Translations under genes and position numbers: made by a program
Notes under the pieces: generated by a model
Databases searched by the model: none
What the model was told of the DNA's origin: nothing
Seen by the model: the letters and a program-made list of their open reading frames with translations, nothing else
Part shown: one piece after another, positions 47,670 through 60,450 of the stretch
Position numbering within the stretch: position 1 is the first letter of the stretch
Layout of the letters: each line of letters begins with the position of its first letter
Assembly: GCA_000827265.1 (NCBI GenBank)
Contig: KN834769.1
Span: 576,844-640,843, forward strand
Origin: Collybiopsis luxurians FD-317 M1
Lineage: Eukaryota; Basidiomycota; Agaricomycetes; Agaricales; Omphalotaceae
Length of the DNA: 64,000 bases
Direction: 5' to 3'

Positions 47670-50626
47670 TCACAAAACACCAATCCTCACGCAATCCTCA
47701 TAACACTCCTTCGGATCCCTAAACACCCTAAGCACAATCCTCCTCGGGAGACTCTCCCTTGCCGTATACACCCTCGTCTGTAACACTGCCCTCTTCCTCT
47801 CCCTATTCGCCTGAGCCTTTTCCTCCGCCTTTTGCTGACGAACAGCCTCCTGGCGCGCTAGTCGTTGCAGACGTTCGAAATCCGTTTCATTTCCAGGCCC
47901 AGTCAGATTGAGTCGGGCTCCAAGAGTAGAGCCTATGGAAGAAATCGATGCGGAAGTGGCGGATTTGATTGATTTCAGGGAGGTGAGGGAAGCATTGGAG
48001 TGCGCTGTCCAGGGTGTCCGAGGTGTCATAGGTGTCATGGGCGTCACAGGTGCTGTCCGCGCAGGTCCAAGAGTAGAGGTAGAGGAAGGTGTAGGGCCAA
48101 GTAACGACTCGGGTTCAGTCGTGAGTTTCGTCCCGAAATCACCATCCTTGCTCCTTCCATGACCAGAACTATGGGTACTACCAGAGAGCTCTGAAGAAAT
48201 AGATGACACAGACGAGATCGATGCTGATTTCGGTTTAGGCGGAATCCCATCTGGGAGGCCAAACATCGCACTATTTGGGGTCCTCGGCGTTCTTCTCGGT
48301 GTATATGTGTCATATGTAGTATTGAGTGCTGCGGAGTTTCTGGAGGAAGTAGGGGTGCTTTGTCGGCTCGAAGTCGCAAATGGAGGATGAGGAGGAACAA
48401 GGTCGTCAAGATCCAAGTCAAGGCTAGGCGGAGCACGCCTCGACGTTTTCGTCACTCCGTCAGAAAAGCCAGGGTCAAGAGACGGCGGTAGAAGAGCCTG
48501 ATCTCCAAAATACCCAGTCGGATCCGGTAAAGGCTCCACCCCATCTGGATCATCCATCCCCACGTCCCTTATGAATATCGCCAAAACCTGCTCAGGCCGC
48601 TCTCTCGCCAGCTCTGTATAAACCTCCAGATCCGCCTCCCCCGTGTCACCGACAAGGATAAACTTAGCCTCCTTGAACGCATCCAACATCTCCTGCACCC
48701 CCGACCTCTTCCTCGTAGCCCAATCATTTTTCTTGTTCGTCTGATCCCCAGCGGATTGCTGAATAGAAGCCGCGGCTTCCTCTGGACCATTAAGATCGAC
48801 TGGAGTCGAAGCGGAACCGGCACCGGCACCAGTGAGGCTGGCAAAAGGCGATGACCAGGAGGATAATCCTGAGAATAGACCAGAAAGGAGGTACTTGGAC
48901 GTGTATGAACGGAGCCTGAGAGATCCTTTGGGAAGGTTTGCAATTTCGAGAAAGTCGCAGATGACAGGGAGGAGTTGAAATGGTGAATTTGACTGCATGA
49001 CCGAGCCATTACCGAACATCAGTCAATCTTGGACGAAACGTAAGAGACGCAACACATACCACATAACTAAATCCGACACCCTTGCTCTCTAGCTTCCGAT
49101 ACCAATCTGACATTGCGGGTATGGTAACTTCATGCAAGTCTCGAACAAAAACATTGTAGAAAGCTGGTCGTGCCCCTCCTGTTACGTTGGTGTATTTGAT
49201 TGTGTCGTCAATGTCGGAGATAAGGTGAATATGATTATGATTAGACTGAGATTCACCAGGAGAAACAAAGGGGGGACGGGGGTGAAGGGGAACAGACAGC
49301 GAGGAGGATGTTGTAGGCTTGATCGTGGGCAGCCATGGAGAGACGGTTGGTGGAGGATGTCGCTGGGGCTGGCTTTGAACAAGACTGGGATTCGACGGGG
49401 GTGAAGCAAAGTTGGGCAATGACGTATCGTCCTGATCGTACCTTGTTGGTAGAAGCTCTGCCAGGACCTTGAGGTGAGCTACCAGATGCCCTGGATGATC
49501 GACCATGTATCGCAAGTGGAAAGACCCATCGGGGGACGTCTGAATTTGTTTCGGTGTTGATAACGGAGGACCTTCCGGTCCATCTGCAAACACCGACAAC
49601 CTCACAGTCCTGTTGCCCAACCCAGATCCCCAGAATGGATGTAAACGCGTTTCGAGATTCGTGTGTAGTTTATGAACGTGGGTAGGATCATCATATTTTG
49701 GGGTATTAGAGGAAGAGGAAGGCGCCTCGACGCCAAAATCGTACGAGGAGCTGCTCGTAGAGACTCTTGAGTTGGAACTCGAACCTTCGGAAAGGTAGTG
49801 ACTGCTCGACACACTAGCCGCCGCCTCGAGCGTCTCAAATTCGCGTTCAATTCGCTGCAAGGCTTCTTCATCCAGTTCATCTGCTTCTGCGTGATCTTCG
49901 TACAAATAATCGTCGGAAATATCCCGGGGCCTAGGAGGAAGATGGAGGTTTGAAAGAAGAAGGGCCTCTTCGTCAGGCTTAGACAAAGGCATCGCGTCGA
50001 GCTTGGGTAGTCCGGCAAAACCTATATAAAGGCTTCCGGGTTAGTTGGACAGATAGTTGGCACAGAAAAGGGAGTGAATCGGTGAACGAACAATGTATAT
50101 ACTGGTTTCAAATGTTTGAAGCAATCAGAAACAACTCACTCTTAGCTAGCTTGAGAAAAGCTTTCGTGGATCTAGACTGTCCATTTGCACCTGAGCTTAT
50201 CATTTGGCGGGTGCCGTTTGCTGAGGCAGCAGAAGTAGAAAAGGGGGGCAAACTCGACACGTATCCAGAAACGTATACCTCGACTTCCACAACTTCTGTT
50301 TCCCGTCCGTGCCCACTACGTGGACGATGTTTTGAGGGCTTAGCAGCAGCCCAGCCAGGAAATAACCACACTTTCTCTTCATTTCCGTTCCCACCAGTTC
50401 TCGATGCGGTAGCATTCCCATTCCCCCTCCGTACATTTCCAGAGTTTCGAGCGTTATGGCTTGAATGTTGCTGTTCTGTCCACCCCTTCAAGTTAACAGC
50501 CGTCTTCCCCGCTCGATTTTTCCAGTCTACTGCACGTTCCTTCAGCTCGGGCGGTGTCTGTTGCGCGATGTACGTTTTCAATGAATTCAGTTTGGATGAA
50601 GCTGATTGTTGCCATGATGAAGACAT
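47670..50626 (-). CDS. APP1: App1-like phosphatidate phosphatase
   Basis: Three exons (50140-50626, 49060-50021, 47670-48992) join in phase to give 923 residues from the ATG at 50626. The catalytic domain is the conserved App1 domain (DUF2183): LISDIDDT at about 429-436 supplies the DxDxT phosphatase motif, followed by NVTGGARPAFYN, then SNSPFQLLPVI and ILVGDTGEADLEVY. Yeast App1 is a Mg-dependent phosphatidate phosphatase of cortical actin patches, producing diacylglycerol from phosphatidate. The N-terminal 160 residues and the long Ser/Thr-rich C-terminal part are typical additions in fungi; the C-terminus has a charged, probably coiled segment (ARQEAVRQQKAEEKAQANR). Intron 2 interrupts the motif region after FSYVV. 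Four other copies in this window are broken, so this is the only one expected to be active here. Confidence 0.92.
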
Positions 50627-50692
50627 ATATCAAGCAAAGTTGAGTGATTGGACTGTATGAAGGTAGAGGAAAGAGGGAGAGAGGTGATTTAA

Positions 50693-50700
50693 TATTTATA
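50693..50700 (-). promoter_or_regulatory. TATA box of the APP1 gene
   Basis: TATAAATA on the minus strand, 67-74 nt before the APP1 start codon. The same sequence persists at 23129-23136 in front of the decayed copy. The spacing fits a fungal core promoter; no transcript start is known. Confidence 0.5.
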
Positions 50701-51103
50701 GCAACGAACATCAACGTCGACGTCGAAAGTCCATTCTGACGGGAAAGGCGGATGTCGCGGGAGCTCGGCCCAAGCTCGGCCTACGGCCTTTCCTATTCCG
50801 GCAACATTTTACCGGTCAAAGCTGTCTGTACGAACAAAAATCCGCGGCCCCTGTTTAGCCTGAAAAATAATTTCGAAATGCTAAGTAAAATATTGTCATA
50901 CGGCTTCTAGCCCAAACGAAAATTTCTCACCACTGTCATCGACTCAGCGTGTACTACTAAAGCTTTTGTTTCTGAAAACCAGAATGGCAACTTAAACTGG
51001 AATCCGGACTATGGACTGATGGTTGAAAATCGAAAGGATTGCACGATAGTACATTTACCGTTACATAGTTACTAGTGAGTATGAGGGTGGTTATCCTCAA
51101 ACT
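50701..51103. other. APP1 upstream / zinc-finger gene downstream region
   Basis: Intergenic DNA between two minus-strand genes, homologous to 23137-23543. It contains GAGCTCGGCCCAAGCTCGGCC (50761-50781), an imperfect direct repeat of GCTCGGCC. No gene seen. Confidence 0.5.
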
Positions 51104-52424
51104 TCAGTCCGCACTCAATTCTTCCTGTACCTTCATCTCTATTTCTCTCCACTCATCCGAGTTCCCTCCATACAAATCTCGGATATCTCCCCAAGTAAGC
51201 ACTTCCTTCTTGGGGTATCCCGAGGAAAACCTGTCACCATTGAGATGCCTTTCCGACTTACGCTTCGGATGTTTCGGGAGCCCATGAACCCTTTCCAAGT
51301 GGTCCAAAATGACGTCATGCCTCCCTCTGCTGAGGTGCTCCTCGCACGGGGGATATGGGCAAACGACTTTGATTTTATGATGTGTATGAACGTGCCGGAA
51401 GAGCACTTTGGCATCTTTACATAGCTGGCCACATTGTTTCCCGGTTTCTAGCTTCCACCAACACAACGTCTGTGGGATTTTTTCATTTTTATTTCTAGCT
51501 TTGGGAAGATGGCCATATATATGGCTGTCGACGTTGTCCTTGTTTATCGAAACCCCACATTCGGTTCCATCGCCTTTGAGAAATCTGCAAATGCTGCTTG
51601 AGATCTTCCGAGATCTGGTAGGGTATTCTCCGCGAGCATGGAGTGCAGGAGATGGTTGAGGACGTCCGGTGAGCATACCAGGTGGCGGCCAGCTGAAACC
51701 AGTAGTCCCTTGGTAACCGTGATCTGCCCTACAGTCATAGTCGGAGGCTTTCAAAGGTAAAGAGATATCTACTCTACTCTGAGGTGGGTCGTAAGGGAGG
51801 TAATGCTCACGATCGTCGAAAGTTGGGAGATGGAAATAAGCAGGAGGCGGCTGAGCATATCCGGGAACCTGTGTAAACATATTCATCCTCGTGGGCATGT
51901 CATGGATGGGTGATTGGTAGGCAGGCGGGTAGTATGGACGTGGTTCAGCCCTGTGCATAAGACTTGAACAATTGATCTCAGGACTGACTCGACCTTACCT
52001 ATGACTTGCTTGCGAATAGGGGTCAATGTTCATCTGGGGCAAATTTATGTCTGGCAAGAGCGCATTGCCCAGCCAGTGGCTTCGCGGCCCATTGTGGTAC
52101 TGTCCAGTGCCATTGAGATTCGCGAGAGAATATTCAACTGTGGAATGGAAGTAGTCAGCAGGGATGCAGATACTGTCGGCCTCATGGGTACCTACTACAT
52201 GCTTCCGGCACATACAGCATCGTGCTTTGGACAGGCGGATTGACATGATTGGCCGAAGAACCTTCTGGTACTGCAGGAATGTCAACTCTATTGCCTTGCA
52301 AAGAAAGCTGTCGAGTGAGAGGGGAGTGCAAATGAGTCAAGTACCCGAATCTTTCGGAATTAGATGCATTGGTAGAGTGAAGAGAAGATCGAGTATCAAA
52401 CTGAAACAGTCCTGAATCGCCCAT
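51104..52424 (-). CDS. C2H2-like zinc-finger protein, truncated paralogue without Zn2Cys6 domain
   Basis: Exons 52199-52424, 51999-52137 and 51104-51950 join in phase for 403 residues. The last exon holds three Cys/His units: CRFLKGDGTECG with HIYGH (about 242-266), CWWKLETGKQCG with RHVHTHH (about 284-312), and CPYPPCEEHL with HLERVH (about 318-343). These resemble the irregular C2H2 fingers common in basidiomycete regulators. The N-terminal exons match exons 3 and 4 of the longer gene at 54993-56734 only from SLQGNRVDIPAVPE onward; the Zn2Cys6 and coiled-coil parts are absent. The first intron uses a weak donor (GTAGTA). The start is the first in-frame ATG; an upstream exon cannot be excluded. 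It probably binds nucleic acid or partners in the nucleus. Confidence 0.8.
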
Positions 52425-53735
52425 TGTCAAGTCCTTTCTCACAGACAACGTATGTAGATGCACTAGTAAAGTGCAGGGGAGAGACGGTCTTGAAACGAGA
52501 AGTAGTAGTTCACTGCGAGGACCCGAAATGTAGCAAGCAGATATCCTTCACATTGTTATATATGTAGTGTGTTCACCCAGTGGGATCTTAGCGAGATCCA
52601 CTCATGACGCATGACATCCTATATTGTTGTGCGCACCTATTATAATCTATAATCTCAAGCGACATTGAGTGAGGACAGGGAAAGAGTCTTCGCTAAATCA
52701 ACGAAATTAATCACCCAGCTGGCATCAACCGGCCCGTACCTAATTTATTGTTTTAAGTTTGAAATCAGGAACTCTTCAAGCTTCATCACCCAGATTTGAC
52801 AGTCGATCCTTAAGGATCCCTTGATCGAATCAGAAGATCCCGCATTCAAGAGTCTCGGAAAATTTATGAGCCGAGCCAAGTGGCGCTACGATTGCTGTGA
52901 TTGATAAGAGCAATTTAGCGCTGAATTGTACGTTTGGTTTGAAAACTTAGATTTGGAGACGCAAAAATGAATGTTAAGAAGGCGCTCTCGACAAAAAGGG
53001 TTGAGACGAAGTCCGTTGATTCCGTGAACAATTTCCTCTGCAGCTATTTGTAAGCGCTGAAATTTCTTTGCGCTTCTTTTTAAACTCAAATTCGCATTTT
53101 CTGAACGCGGGGGGTTATCAATCTTGGCTGACTTGTGTCCTCTGGCTCCCAACATCATGCTATGAGACAGTGAATTTCAGTATTCTTGTCTCAAGAATAT
53201 TCTCATTCGGCAAACGACTTTATTCTGTATTGTCGACTATCCACTGTGGTAGGTACGAATTATCTGCCTGAGTTAGAGAGTGGGCGATGTAGCTGAAGCC
53301 TCAAAGCAAATTTACAACATCAGATTACTTTTGTGCATATCTTTTCTACTCCGCTACTTCTAGTTGCTCCCTTTGGGGTTCAGGGACGCTGCTTAAAGTT
53401 ATAAGAGTGCATCGGTACAGTGCAAATCGAGGAGACTTATTCTCATATATAGGACACTCAATGTCTGACTTAAGTGGCTACGAATAGCACCGTTGGCCAG
53501 CGCCGACTTCGTGTCAATTACGACGTTGAATGAATGATGGAAGGTAGTATGTTACACGGTTACCGGTCAAGAACCCATTATGGCTTACAACAGAAGATAT
53601 TCCTGATCTTCCTCTGATCGCCAGCCTATATGCCTTACCAAACCAACAGCAGGTGCACAGAAACTAAGTGTAAAGTTTCTTGCATATTGATCCGGTATTT
53701 GGTTCTCCCTCCATCTATACAATCCTTTCAGGCTA
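52425..53735. other. Duplicated intergenic region upstream of the zinc-finger gene
   Basis: Homologous to 24858-26140. Short minus-strand frames such as 52886-53158 are not conserved as frames between the two copies, so I do not call them. The stretch probably contains the promoter of the zinc-finger gene and the 3' end of the basic-protein relic. Confidence 0.5.
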
Positions 53736-53739
53736 TATC

Positions 53740-54843
53740 TAATGGCCCATCACTTGGTATCGCGTGCGAGATCGAAATTGCACAACTTGATGCCTTTCAC
53801 TGCGGTATCCTCTTCTCTCGAATCACCATCACCATCACCATCATCCTCACTGTCACCATCATCCCCTTCATGTTCCACGTTTGCAACTTGCACAAATCTT
53901 GCTCGCTCACATGCACCCTTCTATGCAAAATCACTCATTTCATCTTCCTCCAAATTTTTCCTCTCCTTACGTTCCTTCCGCAACCCAGACTCGATATTCA
54001 GCCTTTTGACATTGGACCGTTTCATAGCCCGTTTCGGGAGGTTTGGAAGACCGAGGTTGATGGGTGGGCCTCGGGGTTAGGTCGCCTCTAAGTGATTACG
54101 AAGAGCCGGAGGAAGAAATTGGAAAGAAAGCAGCACTGGTCATACGTTCGGATGAAACTCGGTCGGATTGTCAGTAGCGTTGTTAAGGCTCGGCCCGCCG
54201 CTTGGGGGAGTAGGAGCAACGGAAGCGAATATAAAAATGTTCTCCTTTCAGCCTTTCACGTTTCAACCTCTTTTACCCTCGTCCTCAGATGTGATCGACG
54301 CGGGCCAGAAAAAAAGCATGAGCATGACTTGACCTGGATGTACGTTCAATGGGTGTGCTGTAAAAGGCTCTAAGGCGAAGTGCAGGAAAGGTGGATGATT
54401 TGCTGATTATGAGTTTATAGAAATACGTAAATTGATTTTTCATATTTTCAGCATACTACCGTTTGGTCAATACCCAACCGTCTTTTCACTCCGGTTTCTA
54501 CGGCGTTCCAAACCGTACGAACATTAATTAGGCCATTGAACCTTCGATTAGAGATTTGTGATAGTACAAAGCGATACGCCGTCTTTTGATGCTCGGGACC
54601 CTAAGGATGCTGTGAGGATTTGGCTAGAGGGAGAAAAGGAAGTATCGGCTGAGCGGCAGTGTCAGACATCAAAAATAAAAACTCGCCATGAAAGGAGTCG
54701 AAAATACGTACCCGATAGGCGCCGAGGGCGCTAGTGGGAATCACCTGTTGGCACTCATACCCGCTGCCGCCGTTACCTTTCTCTCGTACCCATACTCTTG
54801 AAGTTGCGGGCGGAACCTCACAAAATTTACCAGAAGGAGGCAC
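53740..54843 (-). pseudogene. Basic-protein gene copy, decayed
   Basis: A plausible first exon (MPPSGKFCEVPPATSRVW ... GAYR, 54843 to about 54711, ending at a GTACGT donor) is followed by segments aligning with 59.4-59.75 kb (SQILTASLG versus SRILNIILG) and with the 3' exon of the 58.7-kb gene. Stops and indels break the middle (for example TAA soon after GSMA near 54535) and the 3' exon is shortened. It follows the zinc-finger gene as in the other blocks. Confidence 0.55.
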
Positions 54844-54992
54844 TAGAATCTGTGAGAATTGGAAAGAAGAACCGAGAAGGATATGGAATCGAAGTTAAGC
54901 ATGTAAGCTGTCATTATATGGAGTGTAGATTGAACATTGAAGAATAATTTTCATACATACAATTTGTTACAAGTATATTGCCAACTAATTGG

Positions 54993-56734
54993 CTAGGTAT
55001 AAGAAAGAAGATTATCCTCGAACGCGGTCATAACAATTTCCGATACAGACTCCTCACCCGCACTAGCCTTCTCTTCCTGGATCTTGGTTTCTACCTCACT
55101 CCACTCACGCGAGTTCTCTCCATACAACTCCCGGATGTCATTCCAAGTAAGTGCTTCCTTTTTAGGATATCCTGAACAGAACCTGTCACCGTTAAAATGC
55201 CTCTCCGACCTGCGCTTTGGATGTATAGGAAGTCCATGGACCCTTTCTAGGTGGCGCCAAATGACATCTTGCCTCCCTCTGCTGAGGTGCTCCTTGCATA
55301 AGGGATACGGACAGGTGACTTTGATTTTATGATGCGTATGAACGTGCCGGAAGAGTACTTTGGCATCTTTACATAGCTGCCCACATTCTTTCCCTGTTTC
55401 CAACTGCCACCAGCATAACATCTGCGGAATTCTCTCATTTTTAGTGTAAACTTTGGGGAGATGGCTATATATATGGCTGTCGACGTTGTCCTTGTTCATC
55501 AATAACCCGCATTCGGTACCATCATCTTTACGAAATCTGCAAATGCTGCTTGCGATCTGATGAGATCTGGTAGGGTACATCGCATGACCGCGATGTGCGG
55601 GAGATGATTGAGGATATTGGGTGATATTCTCTGCGTGTATTTGCCCTTGCGTGGACGCAATCTGGAGGCCAGATTGATAAGATTGCTGGGGAGGAAAGAA
55701 ACTGGAACTGATTCCAGCTTTCTGTAAGCTGCTCGCAAAGGGGAATGCGAAAGGGCCCAGATTATGATCTCTCTGATGGCTCCGCTGCAGTTGCGAATCG
55801 TGATAGGACATAATTTTGGAAAAATACATGTCTCCTTTGCCCAGAGGTTGGTCATAGATGCTGTAGGGATCACTGTCATTGAAGGACGAGAGATCGGAAT
55901 GAGCATGAGACGACTGAGGATTCCCCAACTCCTGCTGTATATTCGTCCCTATCGACATATCTCGGATGGCTGATTGGTGAACGGACGGGTAGTAGGATCG
56001 TGGATCAGTTCTGCGTACAATAGTAAGTGATCTCGGAACTGACTCAATATTGTCTATCAAACCTTTGCAAATGGGTATCAATGTTTACCCGGTGCGAACT
56101 AATATCTTGTGCTTCCTCGTAATACTGTCCAGAGCCATCGAAGTTTGTGAAATAAAGGTTCACTGTGCCATGGAAGAGATCAGCAGGGGAGCAGAAACTA
56201 TCCTACTCACGAATACTTACACGCTTCCGGTACGTGCAGCATCGAGCTCTGGACATGCAAATCGACACGATCAGCCCGGGAAGCTTCTGGTACCGCAGAT
56301 ATGTCGACTTTATCGCCTTGTAGAAAAAGCTGTTGAACTTGGTAGGAATGATCAACAAGTCGCGTTTCATCGGGATGCTCGTATTCTCGAAGTCGAGCTT
56401 CTAATCTTGACACCGTCTCCTCGAGTACCCTAAGCCTTGACCTTCCAGGGCCATCAGCATATTCACAAGGATCATCCTTCGGAGTACGTTGACATGGTCC
56501 ACAAACGGGACGAACACCATCACAGCGCTTCGCAGGAGAGATTGAGGACAAATTAAAAGAGACCGGTTAAATGGACGCACAATTTTTAAGAATCTGATGG
56601 GAGTTTCGTTAATGGGGGAATGGACGAGGTATATATGGGACGCACCTGCAGGTAAGACAAGCCTTCCCTCGCTTTAGCGGCTTCGAAATACCACCTGGGG
56701 GTGTAGCACGTCTATGAGCACTACTAGATGTCAT
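54993..56734 (-). CDS. Zn2Cys6 transcription factor with C-terminal C2H2-like fingers
   Basis: Exons 56646-56734, 56581-56593 (13 nt), 56221-56527, 56089-56162 and 54993-56042 give 510 residues. The zinc cluster is CLTC, then RFLKIR, then CDGVRPVCGPC, then eight residues to a last Cys (DPCEY): spacing C-x2-C-x6-C-x6-C-x2-C-x8-C, as in fungal binuclear cluster proteins. The x6 loop is supplied by the 13-nt exon; without it the spacing fails. A short coiled coil follows (LRVLEETVSRLEARLREYE), a likely dimer element. The last exon carries three Cys/His units (CRFRKDDGTECG, CWWQLETGKECG, CPYPLCKEHL) shared with the paralogues. It is the only member of the family here with a DNA-binding cluster. 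Likely a nuclear DNA-binding regulator; targets unknown. Intron 4 acceptor (TATTGAG) was chosen on phase. Confidence 0.85.
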
Positions 56735-58744
56735 AGAATTACAAGGGTAAGAGATAGAAATACAATGGGACAAGGGGAAATTTTCGTTGAGAAGGAATAC
56801 ATTGCGTTTCTTATATACTATTGTCACAAATATTGGAAACGGTAATTGCAGATCGGAGGCGAGATCTAATGTAAATTCCGGATATAGATAATGGATTTGC
56901 GGTCAAGAAGCAATGGAAAAATAAAGTCGGAGGTTTATGCCAGATTTGGCGGGCGTGCGGAAACCCACAAGCATGGCTATTTCCACGGCAAGCCTCTGCC
57001 GGATTTGCCATGCTGTGCACGGTAAACCTCAAGGCCTCGCTTGTCCCAATCTCGTCCCTTGCCTTTCCCTATATCGGTCGTAGAACTCCCCAGCTATGTA
57101 TGGCCATTTCTTGAAGGATCTGGGTTGCGTAAGATGTTCAAATCTATTCGGTCTGACACTCAAGAGTTCATCAGTTTATTCCTCAACGTTCCTTGCAAAC
57201 TCTGGTGTGAAGTCCTATTCTATTTCTTGCAACATATCAGTGAACCCTCTGGACTCCCTGGACACTAAAGTTTTGCTGCCAAACTTCTTGTCGCGTCGGA
57301 TGCGCACGGCTCACCACGCGTTGCTCGAGTTATGCCTCTAGTAAAAGTAGATTTATTCGGGAGACCCCGCCCCCGCCTGGGTAGCTATCGACTTCTCCAG
57401 GCGTCAAGATACATTAAATCAATCTTGCTGCCTAAACTTAGCGACGAAGTTTAGCAATATGACTCAGAAGCTGTTTTTCGTCACGTGTCGCTCCTCCTCT
57501 CCACTCTGCCTCGAGGATGGGATACTTGATTACTTCATGGGATAGCCTTGCAATTTTGTGCACTCTTCTTTTGCGCAATGGTACCGCTCTACTTCTCATA
57601 CCAGGTACGTTTGGCTATTGGCCGATTCTTAGGCCTGCAAGCGCAATTGATCTTTCATATTCGCTGCTAGCTTGCCGTCTTCTGTTTTCTAATCGGTTTT
57701 GACGCTTGGATGCCCATCTACTGTCGAAAATCGGAATATATGTACATCGCGTCTCTCTCAAAACCCGCGATTCAACATTGCATCCCATTTCTCAATTGAT
57801 TCGGTCTTTCGAGGCGTAATACTGGATTGATTTCTGGTCTCCGCCTCTAGTGATGTAACGGCAAAATTCAGTGTCCTTGACTTCAGAAAATTCTCGCTTG
57901 GCAATGACCCGTACTGTAGACAGTCCACCGTGGTAGGTGTAGATCATATCCCTGAATTAAGTGAGTCGGCGCCGTAGCTGAGGCCCGCGAGCGCATTGAA
58001 TTATGTCGTTCTTACTCTGCTACCTTTGATCTTTCTTCTGCCTAAATGTATTATGATGCAAGCTGAAAGACCGTAGGCGATGCAAATAAATGTTTGTTCT
58101 TAACAGCTCCTATGAATTCTGGTCAACGTCATTCGTTGCCCGTAAGTCCCTCGACTTTTCGACACTAGCCCGATTGGCTGAGAAGGAATAATAACACCAT
58201 TGGCCTACTAGATACGCTGGCCAGCGCTGACCTCGGGTTAATGATAGTTTGTAACAACATGCAAAAAAGACGGCTGATCATCCTCGCTGGCCCACGCGAC
58301 CCTTAAATCCGCAATCCAAGCTCACAGCGCGGCAAACAAGTACATCTTTTGAATATAGTTTGACATTGACCTCTCCCTCTACAGCCCTCCATCCCGCGCG
58401 ATCACTGATCATTGTATGCTGTCAGGTCAAATCTAATGGCCCATCAGTTAATTTGAGCACACGAGTTGGCCCACAACCGAAACCTGAGCAGTGAGAAATA
58501 CCTGAATACCGGGTAAACAGGGCTTGGAAGCGAAACCCTCCTAAATATCTAACATAAAGGACATCCGCACCGCAAGTACAAGCTGTCTGCATCATGTTAA
58601 CAGTCAATTTAGTTATATGGAGGAAGGTTTCTTCTCGTCGTACTACGTTTGCCGCAGCCTTCCCAGTCTACCGCTCTACATGGGCCGAGTTCTGCGCGAG
58701 GAAACGAAGCCAAGCATGGCTACGTAGCCATACAACACGACAGC
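56735..58744. other. Upstream region of the Zn2Cys6 gene
   Basis: No gene is supported. A plus-strand frame at 57041-57341 is open in two phases and not conserved elsewhere. Part of the stretch (57.85-58.45 kb) aligns with the intergenic DNA of the other blocks (CCGTGGTAGGT landmark at 57.93 kb). The last part, 58.64-58.74 kb, matches 62.87-62.97 kb just beyond the 3' end of the basic-protein genes. Confidence 0.45.
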
Positions 58745-59732
58745 TCATGACAACCTTCGCGTCTTCTTAGTTCCTCTATCCTCTTCCCCCGAATCCCTAT
58801 CATCATCATCATCACCATCTCCTTCATCAAGCATCCCTTTTTTCAACCCCCTCATCTTCCCCATCAGCAACTTGCCCAAATCCGGTGTAACCACATGCAC
58901 CCTTCCACGCAAATCACCCATCTCATCCACCTCCAAATCCTTCTTCTCCTTACGCTTCTTCTCCAACCCAGACTCGATATCCGCCTCTTTGACTTTAGGT
59001 CTTTTCATAGCCTGTTTCAACAGTTCTGGATCGGGATTCATGTGACAACGGAGGTCGAGGTCGATGGATGGGCTCATGGGAATTAGGTCCACCCGAGGCG
59101 AGCGCGATAAGCCAGAAGAGCCGGACGAGGAAGAAGATAAACGGACAACGTATGTTCGGATGTGGATCTTCGGTAATGCGGTCGGTGGATTGGAGGTCGA
59201 ATCCGTAGCGTTGTTGAGGCTTGGGGGAGTAGGAGCGACAGATACGCTTATGACACATTCCCCTTCCAGTCCTTTGACGTTCAGTCCTCTACCCTCGTCT
59301 TTAGTCGCGATAGACGCGGGGCCGGTGAAGATATGAGCATCGATTTGACTTGTATGTATCTCGGATGTGTTGTGAAGAGTTCCGACGCAAAGTGAAGAGG
59401 AGGCGGATTGCCTGGGGTTGATTTTGGACCCTGCAGAAAATGATCAGACTCTGAAAACGCCTTTTTTTTTAACCTTTGATTTGACATACATTCAATACCC
59501 ACCCATCCTTCCACGCCAGGATATCCAAAACTTTCCTGTCGTATATACGTACAAACGTTAGATTATTCGGCCGCTTTTTAGAGGTTTGCGGTAGCACAAA
59601 AAGAGATGCATCATTTTTCGATGTCCAGATTCCAAGGATGATATTGAGGATTCGGCTACTTTTGATGAAGATGAGGAGGATGAGGAGGCGTCCAGTCGAG
59701 AGGATGTATATCATTTTTTTTCCGAGAACCAT
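58745..59732 (-). CDS. Small basic protein of unknown function (possibly damaged)
   Basis: The 3' exon (58745-59430) is open for 228 codons after a CTGCAG acceptor: INPRQSASSS, QIDAHIFTGPASIAT, GLEGECVISVSVAPTPP, a serine run, ELLKQAMKRPKVKEADIESG, KKRKEKKDLEVDEMGDLRGR, and an Asp/Glu tail ending KKTRR. The Lys-rich and acidic C-terminal parts suggest a nuclear or nucleolar protein, which is inference. The upstream exon (about 59490-59732) has FVRIYDRKVLDI, equivalent to SCIYDGEVLDI in the 63-kb copy, but lacks 8 nt (GTGGAAAC) there, shifting the frame before the intron. Either a different splice joins the two or this copy is broken. I do not recognise the family. Confidence 0.45.
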
Positions 59733-60450
59733 ATGGCAGAGTTAATATCATCTGTGTCGACGTCCAGTTTGCGTTAGAAAAAAGGAATATCACCCTTCAA
59801 GGACCACCGACGTACCGAATCTTTCACGACCCCATTCAATACTTCTCCAGTAAACATCCTTAATTTCCTATGGTTCTCGAGCTTTCAAGGTGTGTTTCGA
59901 TGGTGAATTTTTGGTTTTCTGTTTTTAAGGCGAGAAAAATCAAAGATTCGGCAAACAAGAACGAGGTATAGGAAAGCATACACTGTGCGTAGCATTTTTA
60001 CACTCAGGGTTGGCTCTCAAGCTAACGAAGATGGTGGAAGAGAAAAAGAAACGAAAATTGATGGGTCGATTACGGGCCGAGCGGTTGCTGCCGAAGTTCC
60101 AGGCTCCCGTATAAGTAGTTCGATAATTCAGCATCCACGTCGCGAGTACAGAGGTGTTAAAAAACTAGGAAACAGACTGATACACCACATCGATGAACGA
60201 CAGTCTATTAGTCGGACCTCGGTAATAAACCTTACCTTATAATTACCCCTTCCGGCAGTATTTTCATGCGGGCCAAAGCTGTCCTTACGAGCGAAAAGCA
60301 AAATAATAGATTGGTTCCCTTTTTTACACTCATTCAGTATCTGGATGCGCTGAACAAAATTCTCCTTCAATGCCGATGCCACTGGATAGAAAAAGCAAGT
60401 ACAATATAGTATTCTCCATGTTGCATTTTATACAAAACGAACTGATCGGT
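59733..60450. other. Spacer between basic-protein gene and zinc-finger gene
   Basis: It should hold the promoter of the basic-protein gene and the terminator of the zinc-finger gene at 60451. Frames of 60-85 codons on both strands overlap one another and show no conservation with the other blocks. Confidence 0.4.
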
